A stretch of DNA of 64,000 nt from assembly GCA_016508695.1 (NCBI GenBank), contig VNKQ01000007.1:1426001-1490000 (forward strand). The letters are read 5' to 3'. Positions within the stretch are counted from its first letter, which is position 1, and each line of letters begins with the position of its first letter. Source of the DNA: Hyphodiscus hymeniophilus. Taxonomy: Eukaryota; Ascomycota; Leotiomycetes; Helotiales; Hyphodiscaceae. Positions 35,283 through 47,785 of this stretch are shown in pieces. The notes under the pieces are model-generated. The model saw nothing but the letters and a program-made list of their open reading frames with translations, ran no database searches and had not been told where the DNA came from. The position numbers and the translations under genes are program-made.

Positions 35283-37011
35283 CTTCTTTCTAGATTGAAG
35301 GTGCAGGGAGAAAGAAGTGTGTTCGGAATTCGGGGGTTATGATTGCATGAGGGACAGTGGTTGGCGAATCGGCTCGTATATCTCCTATCTGAGTTATTCG
35401 ATGTCCGAGGTCTGAAGAGACGCCAATCCTGCCATAGATTGATCAATATCTTGTATGAGAATAGGGTCTCTGCCCAGTTATGGGTCCTTTCGTAAATGCC
35501 CCTTTGTTCCGGGGAGGGGCGACGAATGCTCCGTCTAGAGGGTAACGGCCAGCGCACAGTGTGGGAGCGGGCAAGAAGATGGTCGGTTGAGAGAGTGTGG
35601 GCTTGATCAGCCTTTGCGAGCCCTGGTCGTCGAGATTTGTTGTGCTGTATATGGATTGTGTCGATATTGAAATTATGTTGACGTTGCGAAGAGCAGCGTA
35701 AAGATGTCCCCTTTACGGAGGTACTGTACTCGATAGGCAAGATCTCGCTACGGATTGGACCGGCCCATGCATGCAGCAGATCCGTAGGCACGCACGGTTG
35801 TAGGGGTCTACAGATAGATTGTGTCACGTAACAAATGGAATTCGAAAGGAGAATTTTATGGTTTGAGCAGTAATAATAAAAGATACTTGAAAATCAGACT
35901 TGGAGGGCCTTGGGTCGTGACGAATGAGATTAGCATCCCTTGTCGAAGTTAGAAACCGAACAGCCTAATTAGGATAGTGCAAAACGCAGGTCATGCCGTT
36001 TTGGATGCGGGGCTGATTGGTGAACGTGGTGAGCACAAGGAGGAAAGAAAGCCTGCCGTTGGCCCTTAGGACGGGAAGAAGTGCTGGTAAGGTATGTAAT
36101 ACTGGGCATTGGCGAAATACTTGCCACAATTACTATGTATCCACCAGGAAGTTTTTGACAATTGCCAGAGCAGATATATCTTCTCTGGCACGGGCGTTTG
36201 CTACTTGTGTGGCCCTTGTTGTCCTAACTTGATTCTCGAAACGTGAATGGAGAAGACGTACAACTAATGTGTTGGCTGGTAAGCAGAGGGTGGGGTCATT
36301 TGGACTCTCTGTAGTCTAATTCTTCACGGGAGCTTGCTAACATTGTGTAGAAGGAAACATAATCTAATAAAAAGAAACAAATAATCATCAATGGCCTTCC
36401 TAATACGATCTTAGCTTGACATCTGCGTCGACTATGTAAAGGTTTTGGCCACTCCTTTGGCATCGGAAAGAACGTGAACAATTGGTTCGCCTTGGTTTCA
36501 TTAAGTCACATAGATCAGAAGGACATATTTTTTGATCGCATATGTGTAGTTTGGATATGAAGTTGTGCTAGTCTAGCCGCAGTTTGCCAGTGCAGCGAAT
36601 TCGTCCGCTGATGGTACAGTTTGATAATGAAAAAGACCTGACAAAGGCCTCGGATCTCAGCACTTTTGGTCAACCGTTGTTTCTAGGACCTGATGAAGAA
36701 GCTACCCGCAAAACGCCCCGCCAGTGAAAGAAGAAAGAGATGTAATGCAGTACAAGGTGCAGCTAGCTTATGCAAATCCTTCCCATCATTTAGTCCAAAT
36801 ATGCTAAGAACCATGTAATTCGGCCCAAGTCAGTCGATTTGGTGCAAATGGTGTCCCAATGTCGAGAATGAAAACCACGCTAAATGCGGAACAAATGCAG
36901 TAATGAGGGCAGCTCAGAGTGACCCGCGAAGCATGAGACGACCGTTCAGGTGGAACAGTCGAGCGCCAAGAGATGTAGTAAGAAACATCCCCGTGTAGTC
37001 GAACCTCATAA
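35283..37011. other. Long 5' region, no supported gene
   Basis: 1.7 kb upstream of the Ser-rich protein gene and downstream of the coiled-coil membrane protein gene. A 204-codon open frame on the - strand (35827-35213) overlaps the start of the downstream gene in another frame and has no protein-like features, so it is more likely leader DNA. Confidence 0.45.
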
Positions 37012-38286
37012 CTAAGCTACCTCCCATTCAGAGTCTTGTACATCGCGGTGGTACTCCTCGTAATGATCATCAGCAACCTTTGTGACTAGCGTCATGCCCC
37101 ATTTTTGTCCTGGTTTGCTAGGTGCAACCAAACGAGGGGGAGCATAGTCGCTAACATCATCCTCAGATTCTGGCTTGGTAGGTTGTGTTGGTTGCGTTGA
37201 TTGAGCGGGTTGTATCTTTTTCTTGCGCTTATCCTTGCTAACTGTTTTCCAGCTGTCCGAATCCTCCATGGCGCGGCGAACTTGCTCCTCCTCCGAAATA
37301 CTTTCAGCGACTTTTTGCCAGTCGCTACCAGCAAGCTCACTCTCTGACTGGCTTGTCTCGTGAGAAGTTGAGGCTTTTGGAGTGTACGTGTCGAGGAAGT
37401 CTACCCGAGCTATATCAGTAGTCTTGTTGGCATTGCCGTTGGTCTCTGTAGGACCAGTCCAAGCGGAGAGAGTCGGAGCTTTGGCAGCCATGAATGCACT
37501 TCCATCTTTTGCGGCTCTGCCTTCAGCCTCTCGCGCAGTACGCCGCTGCTTCTCGAGCAAGATCTTTCTCTCCTTTTCTTCCTCCTCGCGCATCTGTTTT
37601 CTCAGCTCCGTCTTCTGGCGATTCTGACGTTGTTTCTTTGTCTCGCTGACCTCGGGTGGTCCCGCAGCCTTCGTCTTCTTGGTAGTAGCTGGCATACTGG
37701 GGGAGGTAAGTCGGAGGACAGATGGGCCAGGAGTTCGTGATTCAAGCATGTCAGAGACATCGCCATCGTAGGCAAGTGTGGCTCTTGCACCCAGTTCTGG
37801 GGAGTTGACGGGGGATCGATCATCATCAGCGTCGGCGCCGGTTGTGCCATTGTCCGAGCCCGTCTCAACTGGCTTCTCTTGAGCTCTAGTCTGCTTGATT
37901 GATCGCTGTCTACCTCCGTCCTGCGATTTTGATGGCATGAGAGTACCAGCCTTTGTGCTTGAGAGCTGTCTTGCAAATTCCTTGTTGTTCAACTCCTCTT
38001 CATCATGATCGACTTCATTTGCGAGAAGCGTGGATTCAGACTTTGGCTGCTGCTCATTATGTACCGCAATGCCCTGAACATCATCTTTGCGAATCTTCCT
38101 TGACTTCTTTGGTTCTTTCTTCTTTTCGATGCCCTTTGCCACTCCTCTTGACAGTGCTGCTTGTTGGGCCTGGGATGGTTTGTAGTAGTTGAAGTAGAAC
38201 ATCAAACCAGCCAAACCGAATATGACGGCCCATGAGCCCACAGTGTATGTCATAGCCATGGTGCCACGATGGGGGTGGTGGTGCAC
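37012..38286 (-). CDS. Membrane-anchored lysine-rich coiled-coil protein, unknown function
   Basis: Uninterrupted 424 aa. One transmembrane segment near the N-terminus (VGSWAVIFGLAGLMFYFNYY), a basic stretch directly after it, and a long Lys/Glu/Arg coiled coil (KKQRQNRQKTELRKQMREEE and following). Two short conserved-looking motifs come near the end (DWQKVAESISEEEQVRRAME and SWKTVSKDKRKKK), then an ordered C-terminus with QKWGMTLVTKVADDHYEEY. This suggests a single-pass ER-type membrane protein with a large cytosolic tail. A second Met ten codons in (MAMTYT) is an alternative start. Confidence 0.78.
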   Translation of the reverse strand: MHHHPHRGTMAMTYTVGSWAVIFGLAGLMFYFNYYKPSQAQQAALSRGVAKGIEKKKEPKKSRKIRKDDVQGIAVHNEQQPKSESTLLANEVDHDEEELNNKEFARQLSSTKAGTLMPSKSQDGGRQRSIKQTRAQEKPVETGSDNGTTGADADDDRSPVNSPELGARATLAYDGDVSDMLESRTPGPSVLRLTSPSMPATTKKTKAAGPPEVSETKKQRQNRQKTELRKQMREEEEKERKILLEKQRRTAREAEGRAAKDGSAFMAAKAPTLSAWTGPTETNGNANKTTDIARVDFLDTYTPKASTSHETSQSESELAGSDWQKVAESISEEEQVRRAMEDSDSWKTVSKDKRKKKIQPAQSTQPTQPTKPESEDDVSDYAPPRLVAPSKPGQKWGMTLVTKVADDHYEEYHRDVQDSEWEVA

Positions 38287-39082
38287 AACGTGGTATCTGA
38301 AATGGTACTTTTACCACTGAGGAAGATTGGATGATGGGTCGATGGTAACGGGTGTCCTGGATTTGACTAAGGAGGATTGGAACTTGAGATACCGCTTGTA
38401 ATGTCGAGGAGCGAATGGTTGTGATTGAAGTTGAGTTTTTTCCGATTGCAGGCCTCGTATTTGGAAAGGCAGCAGGATGGTGAGAGGGTGCAGATGGGGG
38501 GGGAAGGGACGCAAGTCCTCAATTGAAGACGACGTGTCGCTTTTGACTTTGACCACCACTTTGACTGTCGGCGGCTGAATTCAATTCTCGAGGAGGTTAG
38601 AATCGAGTCCAGGCCAACATGGAAGGACAAATATGTTCGGATGAATTGCAGGAAACCATACACAGGGGTTGCATGTAGGTACGGTTGTGGTGTGGTAAAG
38701 GTGGTTTCTTGAGAATCTTGGGTAGGTCTGTCGTATTGATTGACTGGGGCAAACAAGGTCCAAATCGGAATGTCGGCAGCGGATTCCTTGCCGTACTCGA
38801 GTAACCATATGGGACAAGCTCGTCATAAGAGATCACGGGACCGGGTTGAACGCCTTCCCCAAAGAGACTTGGGCAGGCAGCTGTTGCGAGGTGTTAGCTT
38901 GATAGGGTCACGATTTGCAAGCATACGGAGCACATAGTCTGGTGTGCTACAAATACAAATTCCTTCCAAGCCCAAAGCCACTCAGAGGATTGTTGACATA
39001 GAGAGTCTTTTTGTTGTAATCTGTTGTCTTTATCTTCACCACACTCTATACGCTCGGCAGCACTGGTACATCATTGCCCGTG
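38287..39082. other. Divergent intergenic region
   Basis: It lies between the coiled-coil membrane protein (-) and the nucleoside hydrolase (+). No gene is supported; a G-rich run sits near 38496-38502. Confidence 0.5.
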
Positions 39083-41137
39083 ATGGCACCTCTCAATCGT
39101 GTAATTATTGATACGGATCCCGGTATGAGCCCTTTATGTTGTCGAAAAACTCCATTAATCAAGCCACAGGCGTGGATGATGTTCTTGCGATGTTGTTGGC
39201 GTTAGCTGCGAGACCGGAAGAAATCGAAGTTATGATGTTATCTATTACCTACGGAAACGTTGAAGTCCAGAGGTAAAACTCCACCGCGAGCTCATCGCTT
39301 CAAATATTCCTAGCGATCCGGAGACTGCACATAGTTTCAGTGCTAGTATACCCTTGGCTGAAGTCGAAAGCTAGTTCCTCCAGATGAAGCAGCAACGGAG
39401 CTAAGTCGAGGAAGTGTCGTTCATTCCTGTCATCTGGTTGATTGGGATGTTTTGAAAACTCTCTGCAGGAGATGGAGCTAAATGTGCTAACCATTTTGCC
39501 ATTGTAGCTGTCTAAGAAACGTTGTCGCCATCTTCCATGTCATTGAGAAAGAGCTCGAATGGAGAAAGGCTCGCGGGCAGCTTGAGGGTTTTGAAACGAT
39601 GCTGGCGTCAAAGCCAATTGTTGCTGTCGGGGCCGAACACCCTCTCGAAGATGAGTTGCTTATGGCCGATTACTTTCGTATGCAATGACTCAAATACTGA
39701 ATCACGAATTGCGCTGACCCTCCCCACAGATGGCGTTGATGGGTTAGCTGGTGTGCATGAATCAGTAAGTTGATTCTTCTCCTACCGGCTGTATACACTC
39801 TGACGGAAACAGCATCCTCATCTCTCCCCCGCCGACACCTGGAAATCTCTATTCAAATCTGGGGCTAGCGCTCAAGAAATTTCATCTCCGTCCTCTCGAT
39901 TCAGAGCATCTCAAACAGTTGCTCACACGGAGATCCTACGCCTGCTTCGAGAAAATCCTGGGGATACAATCACTATCATTGCTGTTGGACCGTTGACCAA
40001 TTTAGCCTTAGCTGCTGCTGAAGATCCTGAGACATTCCTGAAGGTCAAGGAAGTTGTTGTTATGGGCGGCGCGATTGATGGTGTGTATTCCCGGCCTTTT
40101 CCCTTCACCCCTTTACCCTTCACTAGCCATCTCAGTATTCGCAGAAGCACGTACCCAAGAATACCTTGGACCATGCTGCTTGTGAGATACCCGGTGTTCC
40201 TACTCCGGTCAAAAGAAACACTGCTAACTCTCAGATCTCAAATAGTTGAAGGAAATATCACTCCGGTTGCTGAATTTAACACCTATGCAGATGCAGTTGC
40301 CACAGCACGGGTATTTGCCCTGACTTCGCCAAATCCTGCAACAACTATGCCTCCCCCACCTATCAATATGTCGAAGTTACCTCCGTACCCGAAGAAGCTC
40401 TCCAGGCCGCTTAATCTGACCCTGTTCCCTCTCGATGTTACAACTCCCCACAAGCTCCAAAAATCTCACGTTGACGCCAAGCTTGGACCTCTCATCCAAG
40501 CTGGTAGTCCGTTGGCAGAATGGACGAACGCATTTATCCAAAGGACTTATGCTAAGATTGAATCTCTCACTCGAAAACAAGCTGATCCTGGTATTGAGTT
40601 GCATGACCCTCTCTGTGTGTGGTATATGTTGACGAGATCGGCACGCTCCTGGATGGTTGCTCCGAAGGCGCCGGAAGATATCCGAGTTGAAACAGCTGGG
40701 CAATGGACAAGAGGAATGCACCTCGTTGATCGTCGAAATAGAACTAAGGCGGGAGCTGGTTCTTCGGAGCAGGTCAAGAGTCCTGGTGCGGTTGATGTGA
40801 GTGGTTTTCCCCTAGTGCTTGCATCTTTGCATCTTTTGAGACCGAACTCCTGGTCGTTCCCTCGGAGTTGACTTTGGAGGAAACACTAAATCCGAACCAT
40901 ATCTCTTTGCTCAATATCATTTTCCCAACAATCATAGACTTACCTGCAAATCTATAGATCACCAACCCGATGGAAATTCTTTCGATCGAGCAGCACATTG
41001 ATGTTGAGATTATCGATGCGCCAGGTGACAATGGAGGATGGCTTGATGTGAACAAGGGTAACCGAATCAACAGAATCGTCAATACCCCTGGTGAGGATGC
41101 CTTTGGCCCATATCTACTGGAGCGAATCTTTGGTTAG
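39083..41137 (+). CDS. Inosine-uridine-preferring nucleoside hydrolase family protein
   Basis: Predicted 448 aa from exons 39083-39122, 39170-39272, 39508-39677, 39730-39764, 39813-40080, 40246-40796 and 40958-41137. It cleaves the N-glycosidic bond of nucleosides, giving ribose and free base. The calcium-binding DTDPGVDDVLA motif is rebuilt across the first intron. Other family marks: SITYGNV, HGVDGLAG, TITIIAVGPLTNLALA, EVVVMGGAID, EFNTYAD and a C-terminal active-site stretch ELHDPLCVWYMLT. The intron at 39273-39507 (235 nt) is long for this window. In principle it could release uracil for the pyrimidine-type enzymes 20 kb away, but nothing in the layout links them. Confidence 0.9.
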
Positions 41138-41570
41138 ATCCAACCTCTTTTCCATGACCCCAGGAACAGTTGCATTTATACAGCGTTGAAAGTATGAAAT
41201 ATACTAGCACATAGCTTATCCGTTTTCAATCCATATAGTTATACAGACCACTTGAGTTAAGACTGCTCTTATACGAAATATGCTTCTGACACTTTGATCC
41301 ACGCTAATACGCTTCGACATAGCCAGAGGAGTTTCTCTTTGATCATAGCAGGTTCTCCCGTCCGTCCATGATCCAATATCAAGTATTCAAGACCCGTGTA
41401 ATAGAATCATCCGTAGAGACTGTACTTCCAGCTAAGCAGGTGTCGTATTTCGAAAAGGGCATCGGTTTGGTCGTAACCAGGCAATCCTAACGCCAGTTAT
41501 GCAACATCAATATGTCCCTCCATCCACTACTTTCTCATGTGGTCCCTGAAGTTCACCAGATCTCTCCACC
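41138..41570. other. Short intergenic between convergent genes
   Basis: Nothing recognised; it holds the 3' flanks of the nucleoside hydrolase and LSM8 genes. Confidence 0.5.
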
Positions 41571-41994
41571 TCACGAATGCTTCACTCCTCCCACAACCGC
41601 TCCTCTGACCTGCAACCAATCAATGCTATCATCCAACTCCTCATCCACGAGACCAACCACGACAACATTATCCCCTCTGATCAAGTACAGTCCATGTTCA
41701 ACTTCACTCGATGACTCTGGGTCATCTGGTGGTCGAATAATGCGTTCCGTCGTTTGAGTAAGAACCTAGGCCAAAGTTAAAAGATTATGCTATAGAAGAC
41801 CGAAGAGGAATGAACGTACCAGGTTGGTCATTTGGTCGCATGAGAGGAGAGTTCCAATAAGGGTTCTCGAGTCACTGGTCAATACCAGCACTTTCTCTAC
41901 CCGGCTGTCAGAATTGGCTGTAAGCTTTGCTAAACCAGCATGGTACCAGTGGGGCAAAGGGAATCTTACTGTTGACATAGCTTGAGAGAGACAT
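41571..41994 (-). CDS. LSM8: U6 snRNA-associated Sm-like protein LSM8
   Basis: Predicted 98 aa from three exons (41994-41970, 41896-41820, 41765-41571), easily missed because each exon is short. Subunit of the nuclear Lsm2-8 ring that binds the U6 snRNA 3' end. The start MSLSSYVNKKVLVLTSD and Sm motif 1 (RTLIGTLLSCDQMTNLVL) are nearly textbook, as are Sm motif 2 (LYLIRGDNVVVVGLVDEE) and the tail DDSIDW. The acceptor of intron 1 (TAG before 41896) is the one that gives KK at the junction. It is divergent from VPS26 across 351 bp. Confidence 0.95.
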
Positions 41995-42345
41995 AGGGGC
42001 GGATTCGAGGTCTTCTTGCCTGCTGTGCAGCGCGAAAAATCGAGAAACTTATGATGGCTAGAGGAAATTTGGCGATATCAGAGCGTACGTCCTCTGCTAG
42101 ATGGAGGTCCGGCGCGTTCCTGAATATTAATGGATCTTGGAGCTTGCGTCGAAAAGTGAAAAGACCCGTGCCACAAAGGCCTCAGCCTCGTCTGTCACTA
42201 AATCCACGCCTCAAGCAATCTTTCAGCCACCCCAGTGAACGTCCTTCCACGGGAGCAACCTACTACAGCTCGTTCTGCGCGTTTCCAACGAGCGGCCGAA
42301 CCCTCGAATCTACCTCAAGCAATCCTTTAGAATCGACCTGTCGAG
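41995..42345. promoter_or_regulatory. Divergent LSM8/VPS26 promoter region
   Basis: 351 bp shared upstream region of two oppositely transcribed housekeeping genes. No TATA-like or repeated element stands out. Confidence 0.5.
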
Positions 42346-43451
42346 ATGTCGTACTTTTTCTCGACGCCCATCGATATTGACATCGTCCTCGATGACGGAG
42401 ATGACAGGACAATGGTGGACATGAAAGCAGACAAGGGACGTCGGGAGAAAGCACCACTATATAAAGATGGAGAGTCGGTAAAAGGCGCTGTTACCATACG
42501 CCCGAAAGATGGAAAGCGGTTAGAACATACTGGGATCAAGGTGCAATTCATTGGGACAATTGGTAAGTCTTGCGCTTCCCAGTGCTCCGCCTTTCCTAAT
42601 GCTAATACGCCGATAGAGATGTTCTTCGATCGAGGCAATCACTACGAATTTCTCTCTCTGGGCCAAGAACTAGCTGCCCCAGGCGACCTCCAACATCCTC
42701 AAGCCTTTGATTTCAACTTCAAGAATGTTGAGAAGCAATATGAATCCTACAGTGGCATCAATGTACGGCTACGATACTTCGTTCGTGTCACGGTGTCGCG
42801 AAGAATGGCGGATGTGATAAGAGAGAAGGATATATGGGTCTATTCGTACAGAATCCCCCCTGAGATGAACAGCTCGATCAAGATGGATGTTGGGATTGAG
42901 GACTGTTTGCACATTGAATTTGAGTACTCGAAATCAAAGTACCACTTGAAGGATGTCATTGTGGGTCGGATATACTTTCTCCTAGTCAGACTGAAGATCA
43001 AACATATGGAGTTATCGATCATCAGAAGGGAAACGACTGGAGCCGCACCAAATCAGTACAATGAAAGCGAGACGTTGGTGCGATTTGAGGTACGTGATCT
43101 ATGGCCCATTTAAGGAACGTGCTAAGACATGGTAGATCATGGATGGCTCACCATCTAGAGGAGAGACTATCCCTATTAGACTTTTCCTTGGCGGCTTTGA
43201 TTTGACACCCACCTTTCGGGAGGTGAATAAGAAGTACTCTACGAGATATTACCTCAGTCTTGTGTTAATCGACGAGGGTATGCATGAAGTCAACGAAAGT
43301 GCCCAAATACTAACCTCAAATAGACGCACGGAGATATTTCAAGCAATCCGAAATCGTTCTCTACCGCCAACAACCGGAGATCGCTGCTGCAGCCGGACAG
43401 CAGACCCAGATCACAGGGGCACCGCCACCAGAGAGGGCTCAAGCAGCGTGA
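42346..43451 (+). CDS. VPS26: Retromer subunit VPS26
   Basis: Predicted 319 aa from exons 42346-42562, 42617-43089, 43136-43277 and 43324-43451. Arrestin-fold subunit of retromer, which recycles receptors from endosomes to the Golgi. Diagnostic sequence: PLYKDGESVKGAVTIRPKDG, HTGIKVQFIGTI, DFNFKNVEKQYESYSGINV, LRYFVRVTVSRRMADVIREK, then IPIRLFLGGFDLTPTFREVN and YYLSLVLIDEDARRYFKQSE across the last intron. Length and order match the family. The tail is short and Gln/Ala-rich. Its 3' end is 177 bp from the convergent NUP120 gene. Confidence 0.95.
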
Positions 43452-43628
43452 TGGCATGGAAGCATCGGCATGGGAATTTGTATTATAGGCATGGCGCTGA
43501 CTACAGGAGGATTCACTGAAGACCGTTTCCCAATTTCGGTCTCAAGCCCCCATTACTCCGGTTTTGCAGGTGCTTTTCTATCTTTACATAATTCGTGACT
43601 CCAAATGACGCCTCCGTTCTTCGCAAGA

Positions 43629-46600
43629 TCACAAAACATCCATCTCGTCTCCAGCAAATGCGAATTCGTTGTTCTCGATAGTAGCAATCCTATCCATCTC
43701 CTCTTGATATGACTTTCGGATATCATCTAACGTAACGACCTTTCTCTTTGGTGCATTTCTGGCAGTGGCAGAAGACTTGGGCGGAAGCTCCTCTTGAAAG
43801 ATCCATGCTTGTTTCGGATCTACACAACTTAGAACGTTGATGAGTGCTACATATTGCTTAGTGACAGGCGTCTCCAACAAATCCTCCCCAAGTGTTCTAT
43901 CGCCCTCACCAGCCTGCTGTAACTTCTGTAATCGCGAAAGAGATATGGCTGCTGCACCTCGGAAATCATTTCGCTTGATGCGCCAGGCGTAGAGAATCTT
44001 GTGATATGGAATACCGACGGTAACCTCATTGAGGCTTTGGCATTTTTGCGCGAGGATTTCATCTACAGCTTCCTGTAGGCCAATAAAAGGCAGCTCAATA
44101 AGCTCAGATACATCAAAAGACTCGCACATTTTGGTGACGAGTGTGCGTAGAGACGAGTGTCGGAGTGCGGCGTCGGTGAACAAAGCCAGTATGGAGTGTG
44201 CTAGATTGTATCGGCAGGTTTGGATGGCAGCATTGAAGAGCCGACTGTACATATCGGTGCGAAGATGCGATAGCTCTAGGTCGGCATCGCCTGGCTTGAT
44301 GAACTGGAGTGATAGTCTTGCGAAATCAATGGTATATGCATAGTTCTTCCTCTTGTCGAACAGTGTTACAATGTGGGAATAGTAATGAGGTACGCCTGCA
44401 TTGAGGAGATTTCTCTCGGTCTCGTCGAGAAAGCCGGCACTGCGATAATCGGTACGTTTGCGCGAATCTGGAAACCCTATAAAATCGTTAGGTAGGGCAT
44501 TGTTCGGGGGTTCGACTACATACCAATGCCGAAAGCTGCTTTCTTGAACAGCATGGCCGCACTGGAGGGGTCATTTGCGATAAGAGATGCTCTTCCCTGG
44601 ACATAAGTTGAGAATGGATCGTTACTAGCGAACCTAGAAAATTCCAAGGCCAAATCGGATCGCTCATGCTTCAACAGAAAGCATTGGATAACGGCTGGTG
44701 GAGTTTCGTACTCGCTGTATGGTGCACAGATCTGGGTGATAATTTCAGTTAGAGCGGAAGCCTGCGACTCCTCGCTTCGTGTGTCGAGTCCAAACAGATG
44801 CCGAAGAACACCTTCCAGAACTGTTACAGTTTCAGCAGTTGAAGTACTTTTCTTGGCATGAGTGGGGCTCTTCTCCGTGATAGAAGCTGAGCGCTCGGTT
44901 CTCGCTAACGGCAGGGTTATTTGAGTACCTGCAAGCCAATTGATGAGTTCTAATCGCTTCAGCATGGCCAAGAGTTGGTTGAAAACCGAGGCAGCTTCAA
45001 ACTGAAGTCCATCCTCCCCGTGGTTGATTTCGGCTTCTATCAGGATCAACAGGACCAACTGATCAAGACAAACGTTCCGGTGTAATTCTATTGTCTCCTG
45101 TACTCCCTTTACGACCAATTTGTTGCCGAACTCTGCAAGTGGCAACAAATGAGGACGTTTATCAACATCATCTGAAGCACTCAAGAGATCCAACAAGGCA
45201 TCATAGACCTGCATTGTAACGTTCTTGAAGCTGCCTCCTAGGTTCGTGACCAGTTGGGCATAGTCATCTTCACCTATTTGATTGGCAAAATCGCACTTTT
45301 CGTAGAATAATCTCATTCGCGCGGGACCTACAAGGGTCGGTTCCTCGAAAAGCTCCTCAAGTAACGTAGTCTTGCAGCTATGCAGAAGTTGATCAGAGAA
45401 CGACTCCCGGAATGCGACGGCGCTCATAATAAGAGCTGCGACATGCTCTGAACCTGGTTCTATCATCTCCGGGTTATGCCAGATTTGTTCCAACCCGCTA
45501 CACTCTCTTAGTGCCACAACACCATCTGCAAGTACGACCAGAGGCAATTCCCCTTTTGCCCCAATGACTAGTGACAGAGCTTCTCCACGTTGCTTATCTA
45601 GCTCCACAAGCAAGCGGTAAAACCGACGCCACTGTGTGTCTGTAGCTCGGCGGTATTGCTCAAAATCCATGTGGCCATCCGATGTTCGGCCAAGGAGCAC
45701 AATCGAAGCAATCGTCGAGCACATTCGTTCCGGTAGGTGCCCTAAGCTTCGTAATGCATCCTTTGCTTCGCCCAACCCACGCTCGTAGATTGCAAGTCCA
45801 GTCTCGATCGTTGCTGGTGTGAACCTGCCCGGGGTCAGAATGAACTCTTGCCAATTATCGGTTGCATCTGAAGCGTCTCCGTGATAGACAGAAGGTAAAG
45901 TCATGTCTCGAACAGTCTCTGCCGCCATTGCTTCCCATCCACTTGCCCAGGCATCTCGAACGCGCGCATTAGATCCACCCTGGAACTCAAGCTTTTGGAC
46001 TCGGTACGTGGTATTGTTCTTCCACAAGGTCCAGAGGGTGAAATTCCTTACATCTGATTGGCCTTGGGCAACCGAAAAGTCTGCTAATGTCCACAAGTCG
46101 GAGGTGGGGGCTCGAGGTACAAGCTCATTGTCGGTGAACATGTCCACCAATTCCACGTTGCCTTCTTCTGCAGGAGACACAGCCCAGAATTTGAAGTGGC
46201 CAGTTCCAAGAGGTGAGTACGTGACGCAGACCACATTCTCGTTAGTACTTAGGACCTGAACCAACCGCGAATTTGATGGATCGATAACTTGTTTATCAGC
46301 CTCGTCTGGATCCAATTCCTGATCAAGTATGTCTCCAATATAGGCACTTCTTCCAGTCGAGAGATTCCAAATGCGTAGTTGATGGTCCAGACGTATCGTA
46401 AAGACATGTGGGACACCGTCGATCTCGACACATGGCGAGACAGAGATTGCAGCGGAAAGGTGCAGAGACTCTCTGCCATAGGGAACTGTGTGGCTGCCCT
46501 TGAAATAGCTCAGACCGATAGACCATACTTTCTCTCGATAATGCGATTCTGCCCATAAAGTTCCTACTTAGATTAGCATGTGTACCGTCCGAGTTTGCGA

Positions 46601-47249
46601 TACCCAGCTTACCATCTCCACCCGACCTCCTGGCCAGCCGTGTAAGTTCCCCGTCCTGGTAGGAAACCAACAACTGGTCGGCGCTTAAGGTGACCAGTCT
46701 GAAGGGTTTCTTGAACGCAAACTGGCCCGACAGATATGATTTACACCAGTCCCCCATATTTTCCTCCGTACTTGATGGCTTTCTAAAATGTTCTGGCCGC
46801 AGACTCAAAGTAAAGAGGTGGTTCTTCTCTGTCAAGACAAATACGCTCAGAACATCATGCTCCTTTGAATCGGAAAGGGCAATACAGCCTGGTTTTATCG
46901 GGTCTGTAAAGTATAATCGTAGAGTGAGGTTAAAATCTGCCACACCCGTTTGCTTCAAGATGTCCACAACTCTTATGCTCAAGACCTTTCCATCCTCCAA
47001 TATTCTCCAGAGGAAGCTCTTTGGTGATTTGTGATGGGTTCGGTGGTAGATGGAAGCGCTGGTAGCCAGGTTTCTCTGTCGGAATGCGCTCTCATCTTCT
47101 GCGATCAAGGTTTCGGAGAATACAGACTGCTTCTGTCCTTTGGGAGGCCATGTTGGTGTGCCGTGTTGGGGTAAACGGATGGCTATAGTGGCGCCTTGCA
47201 CGCGATCAAGATTCAGTCGTGTTTCCTTATACGCGTTGAAAGGTCCCAT
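43629..47249 (-). CDS. NUP120: Nucleoporin NUP120/NUP160
   Basis: Predicted 1174 aa from exons 47249-46613, 46563-44524 and 44476-43629. Scaffold subunit of the Y (Nup84/Nup107-160) complex of the nuclear pore. An N-terminal beta-propeller is visible in segments such as PKSFLWRILEDGKVLSIRVV, VFTIRLDHQLRIWNLSTGR and HFKFWAVSP, followed by a long alpha-helical region (LRHLFGLDTRSEESQAS, ALEFSRFASNDPFSTYVQGR) through to the C-terminus. Introns are short and in phase; joining exon 1 to exon 2 restores DGTLWAESHYREKVWSIGLS. Assignment is from overall architecture and the propeller segments. Confidence 0.88.
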
Positions 47250-47785
47250 AGCTGCAGTCTATCTCCATCAGTTGAGGTTTGTCAGAGATTGTGTCGCATT
47301 TTGATGTTACCCTGACGCGTTAAAGTTATCCTGCAGCTTGAGAGCCTCCTGGCGCTACAGTAGCCGAGCCGTAGCCCACTAGCCCAGCCTTGTCTGCAAG
47401 GGCCCAATCAATCAAGAGTTAAAACGGGAGACTGTGGACTTCTTTTATAAGACGTCAAGGAATGTGGAATCTCAAATGCCGATTTGCATATTTCAGCGGT
47501 TGTGATCTTCTCAAGGATTTTGTAATAATAGGGGTTTCACGTCATCTGATCGTTGAGAACATTGCTCAACGTAGGCACTTGGGCATAACAACTTCACTGG
47601 ATAAAATGCAGTATAACTTATCTGATAATGTATTCTATCATGCGCTTACAATGTTTAGCCTTCACTTTTTCACTCCGAACAGTAGCTGAGGTAAAAGCCC
47701 GTGTGAAGTAAAAGCATGTCATAGCACTTCATGGCTAACGATTTATCATCCATTCATTGTATCAAGAACAACTTCCACTACCGCT
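47250..47785. other. Intergenic, NUP120 promoter and RAD51 3' flank
   Basis: No coding evidence and no repeat recognised. NUP120 starts at the left edge and RAD51 ends at the right edge. Confidence 0.5.

Noticed and set aside
35213..35827. 204-codon open frame on - strand
   Set aside because: It overlaps the start of the Ser-rich protein gene in another frame and has no family features or plausible structure; probably leader DNA.
46249..46479. 76-codon - strand frame as a separate gene
   Set aside because: Shadow of the NUP120 coding frame.
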